NCBI GenBank assembly: GCA_949372955.1
Contig: CASIAX010000014.1
Location: 1 to 9,822, forward strand
Source: SGZJ01 sp949372955
Lineage (GTDB): Bacteria > Bacteroidota > Bacteroidia > Flavobacteriales > Flavobacteriaceae
Length of the DNA stretch: 9,822 nt
Direction of reading: 5' to 3'
The first letter of the stretch is position 1. Each line of letters starts with the position of its first letter. Made by a program: the position numbers and the translations under genes. A model generated the notes under the pieces. That model saw only the letters and a program-made list of their open reading frames with translations, ran no database searches and was not told where the DNA came from. Shown here piece by piece: positions 1 to 6,518 of the stretch.

Positions 1-58
1 AGCCATGAATCCCACCACCTATAATTACAACTTTTGCTTTTTTTGGTAGTATTGACAT
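1..58 (-). CDS. FAD-dependent oxidoreductase, N-terminal fragment (dimethylglycine/sarcosine dehydrogenase-like)
   Basis: Only the first 19 codons lie in the window; the gene continues past the left edge. The reverse strand reads MSILPKKAKVVIIGGGIHG from an ATG at 58-56. This is the opening beta strand and GxGxxG-type dinucleotide loop (GGGIHG) of a Rossmann fold, placed at the extreme N-terminus as in FAD-dependent amine dehydrogenases of the DadA/dimethylglycine dehydrogenase/sarcosine oxidase families. I see no clear Shine-Dalgarno upstream. It lies downstream of the regulator and tdm on the same strand. That context makes an enzyme of N-methylated glycine or amine oxidation likely, but the substrate cannot be read from 19 residues. 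Other FAD or NAD Rossmann proteins are possible. Confidence 0.6.
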   Translation of the reverse strand, partial: MSILPKKAKVVIIGGGIHG

Positions 59-108
59 AACTAAACATTATTTTTTTGGATAAAAAAAAATACAATTTTT
101 TATAGAAC

Positions 109-134
109 TATAAATTATATATATAAATTATATA
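109..134. repeat. Tandem 13-bp AT repeat between regulator and oxidoreductase
   Basis: TATAAATTATATA occurs twice head to tail with no mismatch (109-121 and 122-134). It sits in the 100-bp gap between the regulator stop (159) and the oxidoreductase start (58). The repeat offers several TATAAT-like hexamers on both strands, so it may be part of the oxidoreductase promoter. It could equally be low-complexity AT sequence, which is common in such genomes. No convincing GC-stem terminator is visible in this gap. Confidence 0.55.
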
Positions 135-158
135 TTTTAGATCTTTTTTAATAAGTGA

Positions 159-509
159 CTAATAGCTTATCTTTTTAAGTGTATTTAAATACTCTTTAAA
201 TTCGTTAATAAAAGATTCACTAGGCATTATATTTTTTATTCGCTGGTCAGTTGAAGTCTTTTCAAGACGAAAGAATCCTTTTTCACAAGCTTCATTAATA
301 ATCAAAGCCGACTTTGGTCTAGAGGTTTTAAATAATTTTGTTTTTAGTCCTTCAACAGAAAGTTTTTCATTAAGTTTATGCGCTGACATTACAAGTAACA
401 TCATATGATAATGTGAAGGAGACTTTCTAAAAAAATAATTACTTGATGTATGTGATTGCTTCATCTGGTCTTCCCAAAAGTTTAAAAGATCTTTACTGCT
501 ATCTGGCAT
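159..509 (-). CDS. Small MarR-like winged-helix transcriptional regulator
   Basis: This 116-residue protein is probably a DNA-binding regulator of the MarR/winged-helix superfamily. Residues about 45-80 could form the helix-turn-helix (LKTKLFKTSRPKSALIINEA). Residues 80-95 (FRLEKTSTDQRIKNI) resemble the MarR wing with its conserved D-x-R. The C-terminal helix (SFINEFKEYLNTL) would serve dimerisation. I start it at the ATG at 509-507: it follows an AAGG ribosome-binding site and lies 4 bp after the tdm stop. A longer reading frame from 611 would overlap tdm by about 100 bp. The tight spacing implies co-transcription and translational coupling with tdm, so TMAO or a methylated amine is a natural candidate ligand. 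That is inference. At 116 residues it is shorter than most MarR proteins (about 140-150). Confidence 0.75.
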   Translation of the reverse strand: MPDSSKDLLNFWEDQMKQSHTSSNYFFRKSPSHYHMMLLVMSAHKLNEKLSVEGLKTKLFKTSRPKSALIINEACEKGFFRLEKTSTDQRIKNIMPSESFINEFKEYLNTLKKISY

Positions 510-513
510 TTTA

Positions 514-2841
514 TTAAGCCTTAACTCTTGATTTTGTTGGGTCGTAGAATGGAAAGGGTACAACTTTTGCACCAATTCTTTTTTGATGACCATCAAGCTT
601 ACCAACCTCAACTTCAGTTCCTATTTCAGAATATTTTATATCTATTTTACAAAGTGCAATATTTTTTCCAAGTTTAGGTGATAGCATCCCACTTGTTATT
701 ACACCCACTTGACCACGACCTATATGAACACAGTCTCCATTTACTGCTGGTTCATGACCAACCAATTCTAAACCAACTAATTTTTTTTGAGGGTTTGCTT
801 TTCTTTTAATTAACTCTTCTTTACCAATAAAATCATCTTCTTTAGTTTTAAGTGGAACTGTAAAACCAATCCCAGCTTCAAAGGGATCTGTTTGATCGTC
901 AAACTCGTAACCATAAAAAATAAGACCAGCCTCTATACGAACCATGTCTAATGCCTCTAAACCTAATGGAGTAATATCAAACTCTTTACCGGCTTCCCAA
1001 ACTTTATCCCAAACTTCGCTAGCATCTTTTGGATGACACCATATTTCATAACCAAGTTCACCCGTATAACCAGTTCTTGAAATAACAATTGGCGTTCCTG
1101 TTTCATGATCTATTCTTGCAATATTAAATCTGAACCATTCAAGCTCAGTGATTGATGGTTGTATAGGAGGTGTCCATACAAATTTTTCTAAAATTTTTCT
1201 ACTATTTGGACCTTGAACTGCAATGTTATGAATATGATCTGTTGCAGATTTAATCCAAACTTTATAATTTTTCTTTTTAGCTTGTTCTTTTAACCATTCA
1301 CCGCTGTATTCATCTCCACCAATCCATCTAAAATTATCTTGTCCTAATTTAAATAAAGTACCATCATCTAGCATGCAGCCATTTTCATAACACATAGCTG
1401 TATAAACAACTTGCCCTACTGATAATTTTTTTACATTTCTAGTAAGTGTGTATTGCATTAAATTTTCTGCATCAGGTCCAAGAATTTCAAACTTTCTAAG
1501 AGGTGATAAGTCTGTTGCAATCGCACTTTCTCTACAAGCCGTATATTCTTTTATAGTTCCTGAATTTGTAAAATTATTAGCAAGCCAAAAACCTTTATAC
1601 TCAACAAAGTTTCTTGTTAGTTCTGAAGTTTTTTTATGGAAACCTGTTTCTTGAGTTAGTTTGGGCTCTGAGTCTGTTTTCATTCTAAATGCTATTGCTT
1701 TTGAATACTTTTTTTCCTTTGAATAAGTCCTAACAAAAATATCAGTTGGATTCCAGCCATTTGCACCATCAACGTCGCAGGGACAAGCAGATGATATGCA
1801 GGTTAAATCCTTTAAAGCTCTAAACAAAACATAATCTCCAGGTCTTGACCAAGGTTCATCAAAAGATGCAACATTATTAGCATCTATTGCTGTATTAAAA
1901 AAAAGATTTATTGCAGACCAACTTTTCCTAGAATTGATGTCATATTTATCTAATCTATTATTAAAATTGTCAGTACAATTAATATGACCCATATAACCCA
2001 TATCCTCATAATATTTTGATGTGCAAGCAAGATTAAAAGTATCATGACGTCCAACCGTATCTCTTACAACTTCAATCATTGCTTCATGATCACCATCATA
2101 AAACTTTGAAAACAAACCAGGTCCAGGATATGCACCACCCATAAAGGTTCTTGTTGCTTTATCATCTATAATACTTTCAATGCCATCGTTTAACTTTCGT
2201 GTATCAAAAGCTAGAAAATCAGAACATTGTCTTCCACCTGGATCAATTATTTGAATATATTCACCAGCTTTAACTTCATAAGTTTCAGCAGTTCTTCTTT
2301 TTACAAGCTGCTCTATAATTGGATCACTAAGCGGATCTGGTAAAATAAATTGTTCATCAGTTTCAATAAATTTAGCTTTATTTAAAAAAATAGTTAAATC
2401 TGTTGGTGGATTTTGCTCATGAACATTCATTGCATCACCAGGTGCAGCAATCATAACCATACACTTATCTTTTGAGGTTAATGTTATTTTTTCACCCATA
2501 AAACAATCTTCACTAAAAATAATGGATGATTTAGCATTATCTAAATCAAGGTTTTTTTTCTTTAAAAGTTTTGAAATTTTTTCATCATTTGAGATAGCTC
2601 TTTTTGAAAAATCTGCATTAGAATTTTCTTTTAAATTTAAAATAGATAAATCAGATTTACCTTTTGAATTAAAAACAATTATTTCACTAACTTGTCTTCC
2701 TTCATCATTAATGATTTCAATTTTATCTTCTGGTAAAACTTCTATTATTGAGAGACCGCCACCCTTTACAAAATATCTTTCAACTCCAGATGGTAAAGTT
2801 CTTAAGCCCGGATTTCGTATATCATTACTAGTATGTAGCAT
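514..2841 (-). CDS. tdm: Trimethylamine-N-oxide demethylase (DUF1989-GcvT fusion)
   Basis: This cytoplasmic enzyme is predicted to split TMAO into dimethylamine and formaldehyde and to hand the C1 unit to tetrahydrofolate. The 775-residue protein has a DUF1989-like N-terminal half (about 15-390) and a GcvT/aminomethyltransferase C-terminal half (about 410-770), the architecture and size of known bacterial Tdm. Cys273, Cys353 and Cys355 (LAC, then ACPC) have the spacing I recall for the three-cysteine metal site of Tdm. In the GcvT part, CMLDDGTLFKL (489-499) carries the conserved folate-site Asp and SRTGYTGELGYE (588-599) is a GcvT hallmark. The ATG at 2841-2839 opens directly into the conserved LPSGVERYFVKGG region; its ribosome-binding site is weak. 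It is transcribed divergently from tmoX and is followed by the regulator. DMSP demethylase DmdA is ruled out by the DUF1989 fusion and length. Confidence 0.92.
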   Translation of the reverse strand: MLHTSNDIRNPGLRTLPSGVERYFVKGGGLSIIEVLPEDKIEIINDEGRQVSEIIVFNSKGKSDLSILNLKENSNADFSKRAISNDEKISKLLKKKNLDLDNAKSSIIFSEDCFMGEKITLTSKDKCMVMIAAPGDAMNVHEQNPPTDLTIFLNKAKFIETDEQFILPDPLSDPIIEQLVKRRTAETYEVKAGEYIQIIDPGGRQCSDFLAFDTRKLNDGIESIIDDKATRTFMGGAYPGPGLFSKFYDGDHEAMIEVVRDTVGRHDTFNLACTSKYYEDMGYMGHINCTDNFNNRLDKYDINSRKSWSAINLFFNTAIDANNVASFDEPWSRPGDYVLFRALKDLTCISSACPCDVDGANGWNPTDIFVRTYSKEKKYSKAIAFRMKTDSEPKLTQETGFHKKTSELTRNFVEYKGFWLANNFTNSGTIKEYTACRESAIATDLSPLRKFEILGPDAENLMQYTLTRNVKKLSVGQVVYTAMCYENGCMLDDGTLFKLGQDNFRWIGGDEYSGEWLKEQAKKKNYKVWIKSATDHIHNIAVQGPNSRKILEKFVWTPPIQPSITELEWFRFNIARIDHETGTPIVISRTGYTGELGYEIWCHPKDASEVWDKVWEAGKEFDITPLGLEALDMVRIEAGLIFYGYEFDDQTDPFEAGIGFTVPLKTKEDDFIGKEELIKRKANPQKKLVGLELVGHEPAVNGDCVHIGRGQVGVITSGMLSPKLGKNIALCKIDIKYSEIGTEVEVGKLDGHQKRIGAKVVPFPFYDPTKSRVKA

Positions 2842-2867
2842 TTCCAGTATAAATTTTAATAATTTAA

Positions 2868-2885
2868 GATTAGCTTAATATAATC
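2868..2885. promoter_or_regulatory. Imperfect 18-bp inverted repeat, candidate operator (tdm side)
   Basis: GATTAGCTTAATATAATC has matching outer arms (GATTA/TAATC) and a symmetrical TTAA centre; 14 of 18 positions are symmetric. It overlaps the spacer of the proposed tdm promoter. Its CTTAATAT core reappears in the perfect palindrome next to tmoX. The size suits a MarR dimer, but binding is inferred only. Confidence 0.35.
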
Positions 2886-2932
2886 AAAGAGCATTGACTA
2901 TAAATTTAATTAATGAGAACATACTCACTTAA

Positions 2933-2944
2933 CTTAATATTAAG
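2933..2944. promoter_or_regulatory. Perfect 12-bp palindrome, candidate operator (tmoX side)
   Basis: CTTAATATTAAG is an exact palindrome whose last two bases belong to the tmoX Shine-Dalgarno sequence. A protein bound here would block transcription or access to the ribosome-binding site. It shares CTTAATAT with the site at 2868-2885, 59 bp away. AT-rich palindromes arise by chance in this background, so confidence is limited. Confidence 0.4.
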
Positions 2945-2950
2945 GGAGAG
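2943..2950 (+). promoter_or_regulatory. tmoX ribosome-binding site
   Basis: AGGGAGAG lies 6 nt before the tmoX ATG at 2957 and fixes that start. It is much stronger than the near-absent Shine-Dalgarno sequences of most other genes in the window, in keeping with a periplasmic binding protein made in high amounts. Confidence 0.7.
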
Positions 2951-2956
2951 AGAAAT

Positions 2957-3925
2957 ATGAAAAATAAATTACCGTTAATTATCGGTGCGGTGGTAGTTAT
3001 TGCTGTCGCAATGTTCTTCATGCAAGGAGGAGATAAAACTGCCAAAAAAGGTGGTGATAGCGCTCAGCCTATAACTATTGCTACTCATAACTGGTCAAGC
3101 CAAATTGTAATGGCTCACGTTATTGGTGGAATTTTTGAAAGCATGGGAAACAATGTAAGCTATGTAAACACTGACTCACAAGCTGTATATGAATCTATTC
3201 GTATAGGTGATGTATCTTTAGCACACGAAGTTTGGGAATCTGCTTTTGGTAAATCATTCACTACAGCGCTTGAAAAAGGTGGCATAACTGATTGGGGTGA
3301 TCACGAAGCAAGAACTCTTGAGGATATGGGATATCCAAACTGGGTTGCTGATAAAGGGTTATGTCCAGGTCTTCCAGATTGGACTGCACTAAAAAATCCT
3401 GAATGTGCTGCAAACTTTGCAACACCTGATTCAGATGGAAAAGGAAGAATGTTAGAAGGTCCACAAAGTTGGCACGGAGATTTAATACCTCAGAGAATTG
3501 ATGCTCTTGGGTTAGGAGATCTTTGGACAGTTAAATTTGCTGGAAGTGCAGACGCACTTTGGGCAGAACTTAAAGCTGCTGAGAAAGAAGGAAGAGGAAC
3601 TATAATATTCAACTGGACTCCAAACTTTACGGATGGAAAAGGTTTCACATTTATAGACTTCCCTCCATACTCTGCTGGTTGTAGACCAGAAGATGGTGGT
3701 GATGGAAAATGTGGATCTCCAGATGGTTATTTGAAAAAAGCTGTTAATGCAGACTTTCCAACAACTCACCCAGCTGCAGCTGCAGTGTTCAAAAAGATGT
3801 CATTCTCAACAAGTCACATTGGAGCAATGGCTGCTTTAGTAGACGAAGATAAGATGACTCATGAAGACGCTGCTAAGAAGTGGTTAGCTGATAACAAGAG
3901 TGTTTGGCAACCTTTTACCAAGTAA
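2957..3925 (+). CDS. tmoX: TMAO ABC transporter, periplasmic substrate-binding protein (ProX/OpuAC family)
   Basis: This protein captures TMAO, or a related quaternary ammonium osmolyte, in the periplasm and delivers it to TmoW/TmoV. It has 322 residues: an N-terminal hydrophobic segment (5-22) followed by a soluble OpuAC-type domain from about 38. There is no lipobox cysteine, and the hydrophobic segment could be a cleaved signal or an uncleaved anchor. Tryptophans at 46, 93, 172 and 220 are candidates for the aromatic cage of this family. Two close cysteine pairs (136/150 and 242/252) suggest disulfides. The region SAGCRPEDGGDGKCGSPDG (239-257) is an acidic, glycine-rich loop that could bind a metal. 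TMAO specificity is inferred from tdm alongside and tmm nearby; glycine betaine or DMSP cannot be excluded from sequence. A strong terminator follows. Confidence 0.87.
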   Translation: MKNKLPLIIGAVVVIAVAMFFMQGGDKTAKKGGDSAQPITIATHNWSSQIVMAHVIGGIFESMGNNVSYVNTDSQAVYESIRIGDVSLAHEVWESAFGKSFTTALEKGGITDWGDHEARTLEDMGYPNWVADKGLCPGLPDWTALKNPECAANFATPDSDGKGRMLEGPQSWHGDLIPQRIDALGLGDLWTVKFAGSADALWAELKAAEKEGRGTIIFNWTPNFTDGKGFTFIDFPPYSAGCRPEDGGDGKCGSPDGYLKKAVNADFPTTHPAAAAVFKKMSFSTSHIGAMAALVDEDKMTHEDAAKKWLADNKSVWQPFTK

Positions 3926-3944
3926 GGGTAAAATAAATAAATTA

Positions 3945-3979
3945 AGATCTCTCCCAACAAAGTTGGGGGGGATTTTTTT
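3945..3979 (+). terminator. Rho-independent terminator after tmoX
   Basis: The core stem CCCAAC / GTTGGG (3953-3958 with 3962-3967) closes an AAA loop. It extends outward through AGATCTCT paired with GGGGATTT, including a few G-U pairs, to about 14 bp. Seven T residues (3973-3979) follow. It begins 20 bp after the tmoX stop and should end most tmoX transcripts, giving a higher level of binding protein than of the ATPase and permease. Confidence 0.9.
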
Positions 3980-4025
3980 AAACATACTACCCAATCAAAT
4001 AATCAAACTAGGATTTATTATTTAA

Positions 4026-4469
4026 ATGATTAAGTGTTTTCTATATATCTCTTTTAGCTTATTAATATTCAATTTATCTTTTGCACAAAATACAGATATA
4101 CAAGAAGATATTAAAATTAGTTTTGTATGTGAGTTAGAAAAAAAAATACTTAAGAATTCAGAATATAATTATCAAACTTTTCTAGCCAAAGATTTAAATG
4201 AAAAAAATTTAGATAAATTTGAAATTGACGCAAAACAACCAGAAAAACTTTTAATTAATGGATTATCAGCGTTCCTTTCAAAAAATACAAAATTTGATGT
4301 AAAAGTTGTAAACAAAGACATAGTTTTGTTTAAAGCTTTTGATGAAGGAAAAAATTATTCAGAATCAGGTATAATTAATAGAAAATCAGGTGAATTAGTT
4401 CATGAAGTTACAAAAGACTTAAAAAGTGAAAACTTTGAAAAAGACATTTCTTTTTATATCTGCAGTTAA
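4026..4469 (+). CDS. Small secreted protein of unknown function
   Basis: I do not recognise this family. The 147-residue product starts with a clear signal peptide (about 1-20: positive MIK, hydrophobic core, then LSFA before Gln21). The mature protein is Lys/Glu/Asn-rich with no further membrane segment. Only two cysteines remain in the mature part (35 and 146), near its two ends, which could form a disulfide. The ATG is preceded by a distant AGGA (4010-4013, 12 nt upstream). It begins 47 bp after the tmoX terminator and leads a run of three closely spaced genes, so it is probably the first gene of a separate unit. Nothing ties it directly to TMAO uptake. Confidence 0.7.
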   Translation: MIKCFLYISFSLLIFNLSFAQNTDIQEDIKISFVCELEKKILKNSEYNYQTFLAKDLNEKNLDKFEIDAKQPEKLLINGLSAFLSKNTKFDVKVVNKDIVLFKAFDEGKNYSESGIINRKSGELVHEVTKDLKSENFEKDISFYICS

Positions 4470-4478
4470 AATAAAAAA

Positions 4479-4853
4479 ATGAAAATATATATATTTTACG
4501 TAATTTTAAGTTTCTTAATTGCAACATCTGTATCTGCTAGAAAAACAGGTTGTGAGGGGAATTGTGAAAATGGTTTTGGTAAATGGACTTATACGGACAA
4601 AACTACCTACGAAGGGAATTGGGTAGGTACACAAAAACAAGGACAAGGAATCGAAACTTGGCCAAATGGATACATTTACAAAGGAGAATTTAACAAAAGT
4701 AATTGGAGTGGGCAGGGAACTTTAACCTTCCCGGATGGATCTAGATATGAGGGTGAATGGGCCAATGGTTTTATGAATGGAAAAGGAAAGTTTACTTGGT
4801 CTGATGGAAAAGAAAAAATAGGAATTTGGAAAAATGGCAAATTACAAGAGTAA
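4479..4853 (+). CDS. Secreted MORN-repeat protein
   Basis: This 124-residue protein has a signal peptide (about 1-20, ending SVSA) and then MORN repeats of about 23 residues. Full repeats start at YEGNW (44), YKGEF (67) and YEGEW (90), each ending in a W/F-x-D/N-G turn (WPNG, FPDG, WSDG). A degenerate unit lies before them (CEGNCENGFGKWTY, 25-38) and a partial one after (IGIWKNGKL, 114-122). Cys25 and Cys29 just after the signal could form a disulfide. MORN repeats form an elongated beta-hairpin sheet often used for protein or lipid contacts; the role here is unknown. The gene starts 9 bp after the previous stop and ends 2 bp before the next start, without a clear ribosome-binding site, so the three are probably translated from one transcript. 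Confidence 0.85.
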   Translation: MKIYIFYVILSFLIATSVSARKTGCEGNCENGFGKWTYTDKTTYEGNWVGTQKQGQGIETWPNGYIYKGEFNKSNWSGQGTLTFPDGSRYEGEWANGFMNGKGKFTWSDGKEKIGIWKNGKLQE

Positions 4854-4855
4854 TT

Positions 4856-5410
4856 ATGAATATAAGATATTTTAATAAATTAAGAGAATTATTACCTGAA
4901 CCAGTTAGGCAATTCGGTGGTCTTGTTTCTTTAACATTTGTTGTAATTTTAACTTTTGCTATTTTAAATGTTTTTTTTGGTCAGGGTGATGAGTTAGTGG
5001 AAAAAATGAAAAAAGAAGAAGCAAGAATTGCAGAAGCTAACAAATTAAGTAAAATAATCTCTACACTTCCGTCAGGTATTTTAACTTTTTATGAAGCAAG
5101 TGATCATTACAAGTTGTCAAAAGAACAATACGAAACAGTTTGCAAAATAACAAAAATTATTCCTCAACGTGCTGTTATGGGTGCAAATTTAATAAATTTT
5201 AAAGCTACACAAATATATACTACTAATGGAAATCAAATTGCTGAAACATTTGTTAATTGGGATAAAGAAAAAAACAAGTGTATTGCTGGCTTTGTTTTGA
5301 GTGGAAGTATTGATGGCGTAGAAAAAGTAAAAATTACTGTTAGTGGGGAAGTTTTAAATTTTTTAAGTACTGGAATTGATACAAGGGTTTATTTTATCAA
5401 AAATTTTTAA
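4856..5410 (+). CDS. Single-pass membrane protein of unknown function
   Basis: I do not recognise this 184-residue protein. It has a short basic N-terminus, one strong membrane segment (about 21-41, GGLVSLTFVVILTFAILNVFF), a charged, probably helical stretch (45-66), and then a soluble domain of alternating strands with two cysteines (96 and 142). It looks like an anchored protein with most of its mass in the periplasm. I start it at ATG 4856, 2 bp after the MORN gene stop; an in-frame ATG at 4826 would overlap that gene by 28 bp. It is the last gene of the three-gene insert between tmoX and tmoV. Confidence 0.7.
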   Translation: MNIRYFNKLRELLPEPVRQFGGLVSLTFVVILTFAILNVFFGQGDELVEKMKKEEARIAEANKLSKIISTLPSGILTFYEASDHYKLSKEQYETVCKITKIIPQRAVMGANLINFKATQIYTTNGNQIAETFVNWDKEKNKCIAGFVLSGSIDGVEKVKITVSGEVLNFLSTGIDTRVYFIKNF

Positions 5411-5478
5411 GGAGGAAGACAATAAGTATAAATAATATAAAAAGTGTATTTTTATTTTTATTTCGTGTAACTTATTAA
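5409..5478 (+). other. Strong orphan Shine-Dalgarno with ATA-initiated 18-codon frame
   Basis: AAGGAGG (5409-5415), the best ribosome-binding sequence in the window, is followed 6 nt later by ATA rather than ATG (5422). From there 18 codons run to TAA at 5476-5478, reading SINNIKSVFLFLFRVTY after the first codon: polar, then hydrophobic, like the start of a signal peptide. It may be a remnant of a decayed gene, a leader peptide for tmoV, or chance. The tmoV ATG at 5484 is too far away (68 nt) to use this site directly and has no good site of its own. Confidence 0.3.
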
Positions 5479-5483
5479 ATGTT

Positions 5484-6515
5484 ATGACTAACACTGTAAT
5501 TAAATGTGATTCTGTTTATAAAATTTTTGGAACAAACGCCAAAAAGATGCTCCAAGAGGCCAATGGAAATGTAGACGCAAAAACATTTCAAGAAAATGGA
5601 TGTATAGTAGGAGTGAACAACGCTTCTTTTGAAGTTTCAAAAGGAGAAATGTTAGTTGTGATGGGTTTATCTGGATCAGGAAAATCAACATTATTAAGAT
5701 GTATTTCTAGATTAACAGATGCAACAGGTGGAAAAATTTTCATAGAAGGTCAAGACTTGCTTTCATTAAATAATAAAGAACTAATTGATCTTAGAAGAAA
5801 TAAAATGGGAATGGTATTTCAAAGTTTTGCTCTACTACCACATAAAACAGTTTTAGAAAATATTGCTTTTCCACTTCAAATTAAAGGGGTTGAAGATCAA
5901 GAATGTATTAATAAAGCTATGGATATGGTCAAACTTGTTGGTCTAGATGGAAGAGAAAACTATTTTCCAAGAGAACTTTCTGGTGGACAGCAACAAAGAG
6001 TAGGTATTGCCCGTTCATTAGCTGTCGAACCTGATATTTGGTTTTTAGATGAACCTTTTTCTGCATTAGATCCATTAATTAGAAAAGAAATGCAGGATGA
6101 ATTTTTGAGACTTCAAGGAAAATTACAAAAAACAATTATGTTTATTACACATGATTTTGATGAAGCATTAAAGCTTGCTGATCGTATTGCAATTATGAAA
6201 GATGGAATAATTGAACAGCTAGATACACCTGCAAATATTGTTTTGAATCCAGCAACAGAGTATGTCAGAAAATTCACCGAAGAAGTTCCTAGAGAAAAAG
6301 TATTAAAAATAGAAGATATTATGGAAAAACCACATAATGAAAACTTAAGTGATTTAAAAGTGCTAAAAAGTGAAATAATTGAAAATGTAGCTGAAAAGAT
6401 TTTAACTCAAGAAAAATCTGTAGGAGTATTTGATGAAAACAATCAAATTGTTGGAACTGTTAACCCTTCAAAAATAATCAATACTGTTTTTGGTGGAAAA
6501 AAAAATAGTGATTAA
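5484..6515 (+). CDS. tmoV: TMAO ABC transporter, ATP-binding protein (ProV/OpuAA family)
   Basis: This cytoplasmic ATPase drives TMAO import through TmoW. All nucleotide-binding motifs are intact in its 343 residues: Walker A GLSGSGKST (61-69), Q-loop Gln113, signature LSGGQQ (165-170), Walker B IWFLDEP (185-191), D-loop SALD (193-196) and H-loop His223. The first 45 residues carry the extended ProV-type N-terminus (KMLQEANGNVDAKTFQENGC). About 70 residues (271-340) follow the ATPase core and look like one CBS-type module ending GVFDENNQIVGTVNPSKI. Canonical ProV (about 400 residues) has two CBS domains, so the ionic-strength sensor is reduced. The ATG at 5484 has no good Shine-Dalgarno; an upstream ATG at 5479 meets a stop after two codons. 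tmoW follows after 3 bp. Confidence 0.9.
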   Translation: MTNTVIKCDSVYKIFGTNAKKMLQEANGNVDAKTFQENGCIVGVNNASFEVSKGEMLVVMGLSGSGKSTLLRCISRLTDATGGKIFIEGQDLLSLNNKELIDLRRNKMGMVFQSFALLPHKTVLENIAFPLQIKGVEDQECINKAMDMVKLVGLDGRENYFPRELSGGQQQRVGIARSLAVEPDIWFLDEPFSALDPLIRKEMQDEFLRLQGKLQKTIMFITHDFDEALKLADRIAIMKDGIIEQLDTPANIVLNPATEYVRKFTEEVPREKVLKIEDIMEKPHNENLSDLKVLKSEIIENVAEKILTQEKSVGVFDENNQIVGTVNPSKIINTVFGGKKNSD

Positions 6516-6518
6516 AAT

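Larger units (their letters stand above)
2842..2956. promoter_or_regulatory. Divergent tdm / tmoX control region
   Basis: This 115-bp gap separates the divergent starts of tdm (left) and tmoX (right). For tdm, the reverse strand has TTGATT (2887-2882), a 17-bp spacer and AATTAT (2864-2859), a modest sigma-70-type pair that would give a leader of about 10 nt. For tmoX, TTGACT (2894-2899) is a good -35, but the -10 is unclear; CATACT (2920-2925) fits only with a long 20-bp spacer. Both hexamer assignments are by eye in a very AT-rich background. The two inverted repeats listed separately also lie here. Confidence 0.45.

Noticed and set aside
510..611. Longer 150-residue form of the regulator starting inside tdm
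   Set aside because: The extra 34 residues come from sequence coding for the Tdm C-terminus in another frame, whereas the ATG at 509 has an AAGG site and the usual tight spacing.
514..2841. DMSP demethylase DmdA or dimethylglycine dehydrogenase as the identity of the GcvT-containing gene
   Set aside because: DmdA is a single GcvT domain of about 370 residues, and dimethylglycine dehydrogenase has an N-terminal FAD domain. Here the N-terminal half is DUF1989-like with a three-cysteine site, as in Tdm.
2522..2878. Open frame on the + strand opposite the start of tdm (118 codons), with a smaller one at 1448-1654
   Set aside because: Both are antisense to a well-conserved enzyme, have no family resemblance, and show Phe/Ser-rich composition typical of reverse readings of Lys/Glu-rich genes.
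2842..2956. Riboswitch (glycine or SAM-V type) upstream of tmoX or tdm
   Set aside because: The gap is short and AT-rich, with no GC-containing stems or conserved loops beyond the two simple palindromes.
3261..3769. Two open frames on the - strand inside tmoX
   Set aside because: They lie wholly within a clear ProX-family gene, with low-complexity products and no ribosome-binding site.
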